Positions 47,702 to 57,519 of a DNA stretch of 64,000 bases are shown here, piece by piece (position 1 is the first letter of the stretch; every line of letters begins with the position of its first letter). The notes beneath the pieces were generated by a model. It had not been told where the DNA came from. It searched no databases and was given only the letters and a program-made list of their open reading frames with translations. The position numbers were made by a program, and so were the translations under genes. Source of the stretch: Klebsiella africana (GTDB lineage Bacteria; Pseudomonadota; Gammaproteobacteria; Enterobacterales; Enterobacteriaceae); contig NZ_CP084874.1 of the NCBI RefSeq assembly GCF_020526085.1, positions 2,790,001 through 2,854,000 on the forward strand, written 5' to 3'.

Positions 47702-47735
47702 CCCCGCCCGGCAAGCAGAGCGCCGCCGGGCGGGG
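47702..47735. terminator. Strong hairpin after hrpA (REP-like)
   Basis: CCCCGCCCGGC and GCCGGGCGGGG form a perfect 11-bp stem with a 12-base loop, 12 bases after the hrpA stop on the minus strand. There is no T run; the sequence resembles one half of the REP units seen near 10300 and 29400. Confidence 0.55.
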
Positions 47736-47747
47736 TAAAGGAGGAGA

Positions 47748-50700
47748 TTACGGCGTGATCTGTTCCATCGCCTGCAACACTCGCTTGTCCGAGATAGGAT
47801 ATGGGGTGCCCAGCTGCTGGGCGAAGAAGCTGACCCGCAGCTCCTCGATCATCCAGCGGATCTCGCGGACATCGTCGTCCTCACGGCGGTTCGGCGGCAG
47901 CTTATTCAGCCACTGCTGCCATGCCTGCTGCACGCTCTCTACCTTAAGCATCTGCGCGCGATCGCGGTGCGGATCGATAGCCATCTTCTCCAGACGCTTT
48001 TCAATCGCCTGCAGATAGCGCAGCGTATCGCCAAGACGGCGGAAACCGTTGCCAGTGACAAAGCCGCGATACACCAGGCCCGCCATCTGCGCTTTGATAT
48101 CCGACAGCCCCAGCGCCATGGTCATATCCACGCGGCCTTTCAGCCGTTTGTTGATATTGAACACCGCGGTGAGGATCTGCTCGACCTGTTTGGCGATCTC
48201 CACCACCGTGTCGTTGAGCTCGGCGCGCACTTTATCGTGCAGCTGACTAAAGCCCTCTTCCGTCCACACTGGACCACCCGCCTCATCGATAAGCTTATCA
48301 ACGCCGCAGGAGATGCAATCGTCAATCAGATCCAGCACTTTGCCGTACGGGTTAAAGTAGAGCCCGAGCTTGGCTTTGTTCGGTAGCTTCTCGTGCAGAT
48401 ACTTAATCGGCGACGGGATGTTGAGCAGCAGCAGGCGACGCAGACCACGCCACATGGCCTGCCGCTGTTCCTGCGGATTATCAAACAGCTTGATGGCTAC
48501 GCTGTCGCGCTCGTCCACCAGCGCCGGCCAGGCTTTCACTTTATAATTGCCGCGCTTCTGCTCGTAACTTTCCGCCAGGGTGCCAAAGCTCCAGATATGC
48601 AGCCCGCTCTGCTCAATACCGTCATCAGCGACCGCCGACAGCGTCTCCTGCACTTTGCCCTTCAGGGCGTCTTTCAACGCCTGCAGCGAACGCCCTTCCT
48701 GCAGCTTCTTGTTTTTATCATCCACCACCCGGAAAGTGATTTTCAGATGATCGGGCACCTGATCCCACTGCCAGGCTTCGCGGTCGATGGTCACGCCGGT
48801 CATCTTACGCAGCTCGCGCTCCAGCGAATCAAGCAGCGGCAGCTCAAGCGGCGTCGCCCGGCCAAGAAACGCTTCCGCATAGTTCGGCGCCGGGACGAAA
48901 TTGCGCCGTACCGGCTTCGGCAGCGATTTTATCAGCGCGATAATCAGCTCGCGACGCAGACCAGGGATCTGCCATTCAAATCCGGCCTCCTCCACCTGGT
49001 TGAGCAGCGGCAGCGGAATATGCACCGTCACGCCGTCGGCGTCAGCGCCCGGTTCAAACTGGTAGCTAAGCCGCAGCTTGAGGTTGCCCTGATGCCAGAA
49101 GTTCGGGTAGTCCAGTTTACTGACCTGCTCCGCCCCCTCTTTAATCAGCATGCTCTTTTCAAAATTGAGCAAGTCTGGCGTTTCGCGGCTGGCCTGCTTC
49201 CACCAGCTATCGAAGTGGCGGGCGGAGATGACGTCGTGGCTGATGCGCTGGTCGTAGAACTCAAACAGCGTCTCGTCATCCACCAGGATGTCGCGACGGC
49301 GCGACTTATGCTCCAGCTCTTCGATTTCCGCGCGCAGCTTCAGGTTTTCGCGGAAGAAGGCGTGACGCGTTTGCCAGTCGCCCTCCACCAGCGCATGGCG
49401 GATAAACAGCTCCCGGCACAGCGCGGGGTCGATCTGGCTGTAGTTGACCTTACGCGCCCCAACGATCGGCAGGCCGTAGACGGTGACCTTTTCCGTCGCC
49501 ATCACCGCGCCCTGCGCCCGCTCCCAGTGCGGCTCGCTGTATGAGCGCTTGATCAGGTGCTGCGCTACCGGCTCCACCCACTCCGGCTCAATACGCGCGG
49601 CAATGCGGCCCCACAGCCGGCTGGTCTCCACCAGCTCGGCCACCATCGTCCACTTCGGCGGCTTTTTAAACAGACCGGACCCTGGGAAAATGGAGAAGCG
49701 GGCGTTACGCGCCCCGGTAAACTCCTGTTTATCGGCATCCTTCATGCCGATGTGCGACAGCAGACCGGTCAGCAACGCAGTATGGATCTCGCGGTATTCC
49801 GCCGGCTCGCTGTTGACTGGCAGACCAAGCTCTTTCACCACCTGGCGCAGCTGGGTGTAGATGTCCTGCCACTCGCGCACACGCAGATAGTTAAGAAAAT
49901 CGACCCGACACTGGCGGCGGAACTGATTCGACGACAAGGCCTTCTGCTGCTCGCCGAGGTAGTTCCACAGATTGACGAAAGCGAGGAAATCGGACTCTTT
50001 ATCGTGGAAGCGGCGGTGCTTCTCATCGGAGGCCTGCTGCTTGTCCATCGGCCGCTCACGCGGGTCCTGAATCGACAGCGCGGAGGTGATGATCATCGCT
50101 TCCCGCACGCAGCCGTGCTTCTGCGCCTCCAGCACCATGCGTGCCAGACGCGGATCCACCGGCAGCTGGCTGAGCTGGCGGCCCATCGGCGTTAGCTTAT
50201 AGGCGGTGGCCTGCTCATCGGTGGTGATGGCGCCCAGCTCTTCCAGCAGGCGCACGCCGTCCTGAATATTGCGCTTATCTGGCGCTTCGACAAACGGAAA
50301 CGCGGCGATATCGCCTAAGCCCAGGGCGGTCATCTGCAGGATGACCGACGCCAGGTTGGTGCGCAGAATTTCCGGGTCGGTAAATTCCGGGCGCGACAGG
50401 AAATCGTCTTCCGAATAAAGACGAATACAGATCCCTTCCGAGACGCGGCCGCAGCGGCCCTTACGCTGGTTGGCGGACGCCTGGGAAACCGGCTCGATCG
50501 GCAGGCGCTGCACCTTGGTGCGATAGCTGTAGCGGCTGATACGCGCCGTACCGGGATCGATAACGTATTTAATGCCCGGCACGGTCAGCGAGGTTTCTGC
50601 CACGTTGGTCGCCAGCACGATGCGTCGTCCGCTGTGCGGCTGGAAGACGCGGTTCTGCTCGCTGTTGGACAGACGGGCGTACAGCGGCAGCACTTCGGTA

Positions 50701-51650
50701 TGGCGCAGATCCAGCTTGTTCAGCGCATCGGCGGTATCGCGAATTTCCCGCTCACCGCTCATAAAGATCAGAATATCGCCGGGCCCTTCGCGCCCCAGTT
50801 CGTCAACCGCATCAAAAATCGCTTGTAACTGATCGCGTTCGGTATCGTCAGCCTCTTCCACTATCGGCCGATAGCGCACTTCCACCGGGTAAGTCCGCCC
50901 GGAGACTTCGATAATCGGCGCATTATTGAAATGCTTTGAGAAACGTTCCGGGTCGATGGTCGCCGAGGTAATGATGATTTTCAGGTCCGGACGGCGCGGC
51001 AGGAGCTCTTTCAGATAGCCGAGCAGAAAATCAATGTTGAGACTGCGCTCGTGCGCCTCATCGATAATGATGGTGTCATACTGCATCAACAGGCGATCCT
51101 GCTGTATCTCCGCCAGCAGGATACCGTCGGTCATCAGCTTGACCATGGTGTTGTCGCTGACGTGATCGCTAAAGCGGACTTTATAGCCGATGCAACCGCC
51201 CGGCTCCGTTTGCAGTTCTTCGGCAATACGGTTGGCGACGGTCCGCGCTGCCAGGCGACGCGGCTGGGTATGGCCGATGAGTCCTTTCAGCCCGCGGCCC
51301 AGCTCCATACAGATTTTGGGCAGCTGGGTGGTTTTACCCGAACCGGTCTCCCCGGCGACGATCACCACCTGGTGGTCGCGTACCGCCTCGAGAATCTCTT
51401 GTTTTTTCTGGCTAACCGGCAGATTTTCCGGATAGGTGATGGCCGGACGCGCCGCTTCGCGCAGCAGGACTTTACCGGCTGCCTGGCTTATCTCCTGCGC
51501 CATCTCCTGCAGAATGGCCTGTTGCGATTCAGGATTTTTAACCTTCTTCACGCCGTGCAGACGGCGGGCAAAGCGCGTTTTGTCGCGCAGCATCAGGCCG
51601 TCGAGCTGTTGATAAAGCTGGGGGAAGGTGATTTTTTGTTGTTCTGTCAT
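47748..51650 (-). CDS. hrpA: HrpA, DEAH-box ATP-dependent RNA helicase
   Basis: Large DEAH/RHA helicase of 1300 residues, the same length as E. coli HrpA. The Walker A motif GETGSGKTTQLPK is near residues 97-109, DEAHERSLNIDF near 197, SAT (ITSATIDPERF) near 230, and motif VI QRKGRCGRVSEG near 393. The HA2, OB-fold and long DUF3418 C-terminal regions follow. E. coli HrpA acts in mRNA processing of fimbrial transcripts and in rescue of stalled ribosomes. It is divergent from azoR, as in E. coli. Confidence 0.97.
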   Translation of the reverse strand: MTEQQKITFPQLYQQLDGLMLRDKTRFARRLHGVKKVKNPESQQAILQEMAQEISQAAGKVLLREAARPAITYPENLPVSQKKQEILEAVRDHQVVIVAGETGSGKTTQLPKICMELGRGLKGLIGHTQPRRLAARTVANRIAEELQTEPGGCIGYKVRFSDHVSDNTMVKLMTDGILLAEIQQDRLLMQYDTIIIDEAHERSLNIDFLLGYLKELLPRRPDLKIIITSATIDPERFSKHFNNAPIIEVSGRTYPVEVRYRPIVEEADDTERDQLQAIFDAVDELGREGPGDILIFMSGEREIRDTADALNKLDLRHTEVLPLYARLSNSEQNRVFQPHSGRRIVLATNVAETSLTVPGIKYVIDPGTARISRYSYRTKVQRLPIEPVSQASANQRKGRCGRVSEGICIRLYSEDDFLSRPEFTDPEILRTNLASVILQMTALGLGDIAAFPFVEAPDKRNIQDGVRLLEELGAITTDEQATAYKLTPMGRQLSQLPVDPRLARMVLEAQKHGCVREAMIITSALSIQDPRERPMDKQQASDEKHRRFHDKESDFLAFVNLWNYLGEQQKALSSNQFRRQCRVDFLNYLRVREWQDIYTQLRQVVKELGLPVNSEPAEYREIHTALLTGLLSHIGMKDADKQEFTGARNARFSIFPGSGLFKKPPKWTMVAELVETSRLWGRIAARIEPEWVEPVAQHLIKRSYSEPHWERAQGAVMATEKVTVYGLPIVGARKVNYSQIDPALCRELFIRHALVEGDWQTRHAFFRENLKLRAEIEELEHKSRRRDILVDDETLFEFYDQRISHDVISARHFDSWWKQASRETPDLLNFEKSMLIKEGAEQVSKLDYPNFWHQGNLKLRLSYQFEPGADADGVTVHIPLPLLNQVEEAGFEWQIPGLRRELIIALIKSLPKPVRRNFVPAPNYAEAFLGRATPLELPLLDSLERELRKMTGVTIDREAWQWDQVPDHLKITFRVVDDKNKKLQEGRSLQALKDALKGKVQETLSAVADDGIEQSGLHIWSFGTLAESYEQKRGNYKVKAWPALVDERDSVAIKLFDNPQEQRQAMWRGLRRLLLLNIPSPIKYLHEKLPNKAKLGLYFNPYGKVLDLIDDCISCGVDKLIDEAGGPVWTEEGFSQLHDKVRAELNDTVVEIAKQVEQILTAVFNINKRLKGRVDMTMALGLSDIKAQMAGLVYRGFVTGNGFRRLGDTLRYLQAIEKRLEKMAIDPHRDRAQMLKVESVQQAWQQWLNKLPPNRREDDDVREIRWMIEELRVSFFAQQLGTPYPISDKRVLQAMEQITP

Positions 51651-51839
51651 AGCGTTATCGGGCAGAGCTCTGCCGGGAAAATCTCTTTTGAAGTATTGCC
51701 TTAGAGTACCACATCTGTGTCATTCGTGCCTTTTTCAAAAAATCTGAACATAGGATTCGATATATTGCGCTATCTCTGTGGCGCGATTGTGAATACAGTG
51801 TCAACAAGCACCAGGGCATTGACCCGTCAATCACATTAA

Positions 51840-52460
<621 letters not shown>

Positions 52461-52468
52461 GATTTCCA

Positions 52469-52500
52469 CTCCTCTCGCTTCCTGCGGGAGGAGAGTTTTA
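52469..52500 (+). terminator. Rho-independent terminator after azoR
   Basis: CTCCTCTCGC / GCGGGAGGAG stem (one G-T pair) with a 5-base loop, then AGTTTTACTTTTT. It overlaps the end of the convergent GFA-family gene. Confidence 0.8.
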
Positions 52501-52905
52501 CTTTTTCTCGTAGCGTAAATACCCCACCACGCCTCCGCCGCCATCTTTTGGATGATTCACGCCGTCGTTGACCTCCACGCAAGGGAAATCGAAAGGCGAA
52601 ACGCCGTCAATGCAGGCCACATTCACCCCATACTGCTGTGGGTTTGATCGCCGTTGATGAAAGGTGTAGATCCCGCATACCGAGCAGAAAAAGTGCACGG
52701 CTTCCCCTGTATTAAAGCGATACTCTGTGAGCTTATCCCCTCCACGTACCACCTCTATTCCTGAACGCGGCGAAGAGACCGCGACCGCCCCACGCATGCG
52801 ACAACATGAGCAGTTACAGCGCCGAACGGTGTTGAAGCCGTCGCTGAGCTCCACGGTAAACGCCACCGCACCGCAGTGACAGTGAGCGGATAATTTCTCT
52901 GCCAT
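52498..52905 (-). CDS. GFA-family zinc-binding protein downstream of paaY
   Basis: Protein of 135 residues of the GFA (glutathione-dependent formaldehyde-activating) family. Zinc-binding cysteines are seen in HCHCGAV near residues 8-14, CNCSCCRM near 30-37 and FFCSVCGIY near 73-81. It starts 11 bases after the paaY stop with GAGGGGTAAA upstream, so it should be co-transcribed with paaXY. Members of the family may handle glutathione adducts or act as carbon-sulfur lyases; the role here is not known. Confidence 0.85.
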   Translation of the reverse strand: MAEKLSAHCHCGAVAFTVELSDGFNTVRRCNCSCCRMRGAVAVSSPRSGIEVVRGGDKLTEYRFNTGEAVHFFCSVCGIYTFHQRRSNPQQYGVNVACIDGVSPFDFPCVEVNDGVNHPKDGGGGVVGYLRYEKK

Positions 52906-52916
52906 AATTTTACCCC

Positions 52917-53513
52917 TCAGGTTGCGGCTTTTGGCCGCAGGTTTTCATCAAATTCCAGCCGCTTACGCCCCTCTTCCACTTCCCGCAACGGCTCCACCTG
53001 GTGCAGCGTCTGCTTACAGCGTTCCACCAGCGCCTGGTATTCACCGGTACCCTGTTTTTTCCACGCCAGCTCCTGTTCGCTCAGGGTGCGAATCGCTTTG
53101 GCCGGGCTGCCGATAATCAGATGGTTGGCGGGCATTTCGGCGTTGGCTTTGACAAAGGCCGAAGCGCCGACAATGCTGTTTTCGCCAATGACCGCCCCGT
53201 CGATAATCACCGCGCTCATCCCCACCAGCGCGTTGCGGCCAATCACGCAGCCGTGCAGGATTGCGCCGTGGCCGATGTGGCCCTCCTCTTCCACCACCGT
53301 GTCCTGACCGGGGAAGCCGTGCATGACGCAGTTATCCTGGATATTGGCGCCGTCTTTGACCACGATGCGGCCGAAGTCGCCGCGCAGGCTGGCATTAGGC
53401 CCAACATAGACCCCTTTGCCGAGGATCACGTCGCCAATCAGCACCGCCGTCGGATGCACATAGCTCTCCTCCGGCACCACCGGCGTCAGTCCATCAATCT
53501 GATAAATCGGCAT
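52917..53513 (-). CDS. paaY: PaaY, phenylacetate pathway thioesterase (hexapeptide-repeat)
   Basis: Left-handed beta-helix protein of 198 residues related to gamma-carbonic anhydrases. Hexapeptide repeats run from about 16 to 150 ([27 protein letters not shown]...). Metal-ligand histidines are in [21 protein letters not shown]. PaaY removes inhibitory CoA thioesters of the PAA pathway in E. coli. It follows paaX by 9 bases in the same direction. Confidence 0.94.
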   Translation of the reverse strand: MPIYQIDGLTPVVPEESYVHPTAVLIGDVILGKGVYVGPNASLRGDFGRIVVKDGANIQDNCVMHGFPGQDTVVEEEGHIGHGAILHGCVIGRNALVGMSAVIIDGAVIGENSIVGASAFVKANAEMPANHLIIGSPAKAIRTLSEQELAWKKQGTGEYQALVERCKQTLHQVEPLREVEEGRKRLEFDENLRPKAAT

Positions 53514-53522
53514 GCAATCTCC

Positions 53523-54449
53523 TTATGCGCCCGGCAAACCGCCAAAGCGCTGATAATAGAGCGGCCCCGGCGCCGGAAGCTCGCCCACCGAGCTTTCCCC
53601 TTTCTCGCTGACGAACGCCAGCGCGCCGGGATTCACACGTTGATAAATATTGATACACAGCTGGCGGGCGGTTTGCCCCGCCCAGTGCGCCGGCAGCAGT
53701 TCTTCCGGCAGCAGCGGATCTTTGAGTACCACCCGGCGATAAAAATGGATCAGCAGCAACTGAATTTGGAAACAGCGCTCAGGCGTCAGCTCGGCCGGAT
53801 CGCAGTCGCGCAGCAGCGGCAGTAGAGGTCGGAACAAGGCGATAAACGCCTCGTACATCTCATTTTGTTCGGTGAGATGCCAGCACTCCTCTACGCGGTC
53901 GCGCAGCGCTGCCCTTGAGAGCGCCAGCGGCGAATGGGCTTCAAAACAGATAACGTTTTCGGCGACGCCCGCTTCGTGGAGCAGCGACTGGACATCCGCC
54001 AGTTTTTGCGACGGCGAGGCCAGCAGGCTGGGCGCCAGCGCGCCAAAGCCCTGCCACAGCAGCTGTTTTTTGACGTCGGCCAGCACATTTTTATCCAGGC
54101 CTTCCGAGAGCAGCAGCAGCCAGGTACCGTCCCATTCCGGGGCGCTCGCCCGATAGATTTTATGTTCCGCGCGCCGGGTCAGACGTAGTCCTTTATCGCT
54201 CAGGCGATAGAAGCTGCGCCGGCCGATACGCACGACATCGAGCCACTCTTCTTTATTGAGGCGAAACAGCGCGGTGCGGACAAAGCGCTCGCCGAAGCCT
54301 AATCCTTCCAGCAGCGCCGCGACGCTGCCCAGCCACACTTCCCCACCGCGTTGTAATAAGGCGTCGCCATACAGCGAGGCAATTAATGACGTGCCGCTGA
54401 TCGGCGTCGCCGTCACGGCTTGTTGAATAAAGGCGTCGAGTTTACTCAT
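53523..54449 (-). CDS. paaX: PaaX, phenylacetyl-CoA-responsive repressor
   Basis: Repressor of the paa operon, 308 residues, released by phenylacetyl-CoA. The N-terminal winged helix covers about 20-95 (FVRTALFRLNKEEWLDVVRIGRRSFYRLSDKG). Nearly all of the protein matches E. coli PaaX, but it lacks the last residues (EALCQFIR) of that protein. I chose ATG 54449 (MSKLDAF) to match E. coli; ATG 54458 (MNQMSKL) is in frame and equally lacks a strong Shine-Dalgarno. A PaaX-box-like site lies 34 bases upstream. Confidence 0.93.
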   Translation of the reverse strand: MSKLDAFIQQAVTATPISGTSLIASLYGDALLQRGGEVWLGSVAALLEGLGFGERFVRTALFRLNKEEWLDVVRIGRRSFYRLSDKGLRLTRRAEHKIYRASAPEWDGTWLLLLSEGLDKNVLADVKKQLLWQGFGALAPSLLASPSQKLADVQSLLHEAGVAENVICFEAHSPLALSRAALRDRVEECWHLTEQNEMYEAFIALFRPLLPLLRDCDPAELTPERCFQIQLLLIHFYRRVVLKDPLLPEELLPAHWAGQTARQLCINIYQRVNPGALAFVSEKGESSVGELPAPGPLYYQRFGGLPGA

Positions 54450-54482
54450 CTGATTCATGCTGTTGTTATATTTTTCCTTTAT

Positions 54483-54490
54483 GAATCATA
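54483..54490 (-). promoter_or_regulatory. Candidate PaaX box upstream of paaX
   Basis: On the minus strand TATGATTC is the core of the remembered PaaX box WWTRTGATTCGYGWT; the right part (ATAAA) fits poorly. Autoregulation of paaX would be consistent. Confidence 0.4.
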
Positions 54491-54502
54491 GCACAGGAAA
54501 TT

Positions 54503-54533
54503 CCCGGCTTACGGCGTAAAGGCCTCAGCCGGG
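54503..54533 (-). terminator. Hairpin after paaK
   Basis: CCCGGCT / AGCCGGG stem with a 17-base loop, 16 bases after the paaK stop on the minus strand. No strong T run, so termination is only likely. Confidence 0.45.
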
Positions 54534-54548
54534 CTACCGGGGAGAGAA

Positions 54549-55865
54549 TTAACCGCTGACCACCGCTTTACGCAGGTCAAATACCCGACAAGCTTTCCCT
54601 TCCGAGCGCGGAATGCTGCCGCAGTTGACGATAGTAATGTCGGTAGAGATCCCAACCATCGACTTAATGCGGTGACGCAGCTGATGGCAAATCTGGCAGC
54701 GCTGCTCGTGACTCAGCGCCAGCCCGCTCTCTTTCAGCTCAACGCGCACCGCCAGCGAATCAAGATGGCCGCGGCGATTGACCTCTAACTGGTAGTGCGG
54801 CGCCAGATGTTCAAACTTGAGGATCTCCTCTTCCAGCTGTGAGGGGAAGACGTTCACTCCACGGATGATCAGCATATCGTCGCTGCGTCCGCTGATGCGG
54901 TCCATACGGCGCATGGTGCGGGCGGTGCCCGGCAGCAGGCGCGTCAGATCGCGGGTACGATAGCGGATCACCGGCAGCGCTTCTTTGGTCAAGGTGGTGA
55001 ACAGCAATTCGCCATGCTCGCCATCTTCCAGCGGCGTACCGTCGTCCGGGTTGACGATTTCCGGGAAGAAGTGGTCTTCCCAGATGGTCGGGCCGTCAAC
55101 GGTTTCCAGACACTCCATTGCCACCCCCGGCCCCATGACTTCCGACAAACCGTAAATATCCAGGGCGGTGATCCCCAGGCGGCGCTCGATCTCCGCGCGC
55201 ATCGCCAGCGTCCACGGCTCAGCGCCAAAGACGCCGACCCGCAATGAACAGCCGCGGGCATCGCCGCCCATCTGGCGTTCCAGCTCTTCAATCAGATTCA
55301 GACAGTAGGACGGCGTCACCATGATCATATCCGGCTGGAAATCGCGGATCAGCTGCGCCTGTTTCTCGGTCTGTCCGCCGGACATCGGGATCACCGTCGC
55401 GCCCAGGCGTTCCGCGCCGTAGTGCGCGCCAAGGCCGCCGGTAAACAGGCCATAGCCGTAGGCGACGTGAATTTTATCTTTTGCTGAACCACCGGCCGCG
55501 CGCAGCGAACGGGCGACAATATTGGCCCAGTTATCAATATCGTTTTGCGTATATCCCACCACCGTCGGTTTGCCGGTGGTGCCGGATGAGGCGTGAATGC
55601 GCACCACCTGCTCCATCGGCACCGCGAAGGTATCGAAGGGATAGTTGTCGCGCAGATCTTGTTTAGTGGTACAGGGGAATTTTTGCAGATCGTTTAATTC
55701 CCGAAAGTCGTCAGGGTGCACGCCGGCGGCGTCGAATTTGCGGCGATACATCGGCACATTTTCATACGCATGCTTCAGCGTCCATTTCAGGCGCTGGGTT
55801 TGCAGGGCCTGCAGTTCGTCACGCGATGCGGTTTCAATCGGATCTAATTTTGTAGTAGTTATCAT
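54549..55865 (-). CDS. paaK: Phenylacetate-CoA ligase
   Basis: AMP-forming ligase of 438 residues; first step, phenylacetate + ATP + CoA to phenylacetyl-CoA. The phosphate-binding motif SSGTTGKPT is near residues 93-101, YGLSEVMGPG near 238 is the A5-type motif, and the C-terminal RSDDMLIIRGVNVFPSQLEE (near 329) is the hinge and mobile domain. Last gene of the catabolic operon; 26 bases after paaJ. Confidence 0.96.
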   Translation of the reverse strand: MITTTKLDPIETASRDELQALQTQRLKWTLKHAYENVPMYRRKFDAAGVHPDDFRELNDLQKFPCTTKQDLRDNYPFDTFAVPMEQVVRIHASSGTTGKPTVVGYTQNDIDNWANIVARSLRAAGGSAKDKIHVAYGYGLFTGGLGAHYGAERLGATVIPMSGGQTEKQAQLIRDFQPDMIMVTPSYCLNLIEELERQMGGDARGCSLRVGVFGAEPWTLAMRAEIERRLGITALDIYGLSEVMGPGVAMECLETVDGPTIWEDHFFPEIVNPDDGTPLEDGEHGELLFTTLTKEALPVIRYRTRDLTRLLPGTARTMRRMDRISGRSDDMLIIRGVNVFPSQLEEEILKFEHLAPHYQLEVNRRGHLDSLAVRVELKESGLALSHEQRCQICHQLRHRIKSMVGISTDITIVNCGSIPRSEGKACRVFDLRKAVVSG

Positions 55866-55891
55866 TGTAGGGTACTCGCAGGTAAATTAGC

Positions 55892-57097
55892 TCACACTCG
55901 CTCGAAGATCATGGCAATGCCCTGACCCACGCCAATACACATCGTACACAGCGCATAGCGCCCGCCCCGGCGTTGCAGCTCAAGGCTGGCGCTCAGCGCT
56001 AACCGCGCGCCGCTCATGCCCAGCGGATGGCCTAACGCGATGGCGCCGCCGTTGGGATTCACATGCGCCGCATCATCCGGCACGCCGAGCTGTCTGAGTA
56101 CCCCCAGCGCCTGCGCGGCGAAGGCCTCATTCAGCTCAATCAGATCCATATCGTTAATATTGAGTCCGGCCCGCTCCAGCACTTTACGCACCGCCGGTAC
56201 CGGCCCCAGCCCCATCAGGCGCGGTTCAACACCCGCCGTCGCCATCGCCACGATACGCGCCCGCGGCGTGAGCCCCTGGATAGCGGCCTGCTGTTCGCTG
56301 GCGATGATCAGCGCCGCGGCGCCATCGTTGACGCCGGAAGCATTGCCCGCAGTAATGACGCCGCCCTGGCGGAACGGCGCTTTCAGTTTCGCCAGCTGCT
56401 CAAGCGTGGTTTCCGGGCGCGGATGCTCGTCCTCGCGCACGTCGCTGACCGCTCCTTTCTTGCCGACAATCTGCACCGGCACGATCTCCTGCGCCAGAAT
56501 GCCGTCGCGCTGGGCCTGCGCCGTGCGCTGCTGGCTGCGCCAGGCGAAAGCGTCCTGATCGGCCCGGCTGATATTTAACAATTCAGCTACATTCTCGGCC
56601 GTTTCCGGCATGCTGTCAGTTCCGAAGTGTTGCGCCATGAGCGGGTTCACAAAACGCCAGCCAATGGTGGTATCAAAGAGTTCCGCCTGACGCTGGTACG
56701 GCGCGCTGGCTTTTCCCATCACGAACGGCGCGCGCGACATCGATTCCACGCCGCCGGCAATTAGCAGATCGGCCTCGCCGGCTTTGATCGCCCTGGCGGC
56801 AAAGCCGATCGCATCCAGCCCCGATCCGCACAGGCGGTTAATCGTGGTGCCCGGCACGGTATGCGGGTAACCGGCCAACAACGTCGCCATGTGCGCCACG
56901 TTGCGGTTATCTTCCCCGGCCTGATTCGCACAGCCGAAAATCACATCATCAATTGCTGCCGGGTCGAGCCCGGGATTACGACTCAGGAGCTCACGCAGCG
57001 GGATCGCCGCCAGGTCGTCGGCGCGGACGCTGGCCAGCGCGCCGCCGTAGCGGCCAATCGGCGTACGGATCCCGTCACAAATAAAGGCGTCGCGCAT
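55892..57097 (-). CDS. paaJ: 3-oxoadipyl-CoA/3-oxo-5,6-dehydrosuberyl-CoA thiolase
   Basis: Thiolase of 401 residues giving acetyl-CoA and succinyl-CoA from 3-oxoadipyl-CoA. The nucleophilic cysteine is C90 ([15 protein letters not shown]). The second signature [19 protein letters not shown] near 344 and the C-terminal [12 protein letters not shown] near 386 complete the active site. The ATG overlaps the paaI stop (TAATG on the coding strand). Confidence 0.96.
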   Translation of the reverse strand: MRDAFICDGIRTPIGRYGGALASVRADDLAAIPLRELLSRNPGLDPAAIDDVIFGCANQAGEDNRNVAHMATLLAGYPHTVPGTTINRLCGSGLDAIGFAARAIKAGEADLLIAGGVESMSRAPFVMGKASAPYQRQAELFDTTIGWRFVNPLMAQHFGTDSMPETAENVAELLNISRADQDAFAWRSQQRTAQAQRDGILAQEIVPVQIVGKKGAVSDVREDEHPRPETTLEQLAKLKAPFRQGGVITAGNASGVNDGAAALIIASEQQAAIQGLTPRARIVAMATAGVEPRLMGLGPVPAVRKVLERAGLNINDMDLIELNEAFAAQALGVLRQLGVPDDAAHVNPNGGAIALGHPLGMSGARLALSASLELQRRGGRYALCTMCIGVGQGIAMIFERV

Positions 57098-57519
57098 TAC
57101 ACGTCTCCCGTGATTGTGCCGCCGATACGGTGCGATTTGCCACGGAACAGGGCCACAATCTTTTGCTTTTGATTAACAATTTCGATGTCGTAAACACCGG
57201 TCAGCTTGCCCTGCTGTTTGACTCTGGCGGTGGCGACCAGCCTGTCGCCGGCAAACGCCGGACGAAGAAAATCAATATTTGCCGCCGAAGCCACCGCCGC
57301 CAGCCCCTGGCTGTTACAGGCGTAAGCGAAAGCGGTATCGGCGAGCGTAAATAGCTGACCGCCGTGACAGGTTTGATGGCCGTTAAGCATGTCCGCCGAG
57401 ACGGTCATGCTCATCTGCGCAAAACCGTCGTCCATTTCGATAAGTTCGATCCCCATCTTTCTGGCGCAGGTATCTTTTTCGTACATCACGCGCGCGTTGC
57501 GCCACGGATCATTGCTCAT
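57097..57519 (-). CDS. paaI: PaaI, hydroxyphenylacetyl-CoA thioesterase
   Basis: Hotdog-fold thioesterase of 140 residues that releases CoA from dead-end ring-hydroxylated phenylacetyl-CoA. The active-site region [22 protein letters not shown] is near residues 46-67 and fits the 4HBT-II family. Starts inside the end of paaH (11-base overlap). Confidence 0.95.
   Translation of the reverse strand: MSNDPWRNARVMYEKDTCARKMGIELIEMDDGFAQMSMTVSADMLNGHQTCHGGQLFTLADTAFAYACNSQGLAAVASAANIDFLRPAFAGDRLVATARVKQQGKLTGVYDIEIVNQKQKIVALFRGKSHRIGGTITGDV

Noticed and set aside
48393..49544. A 383-codon open frame on the plus strand
   Set aside because: Antisense to hrpA, with composition of a shadow frame.
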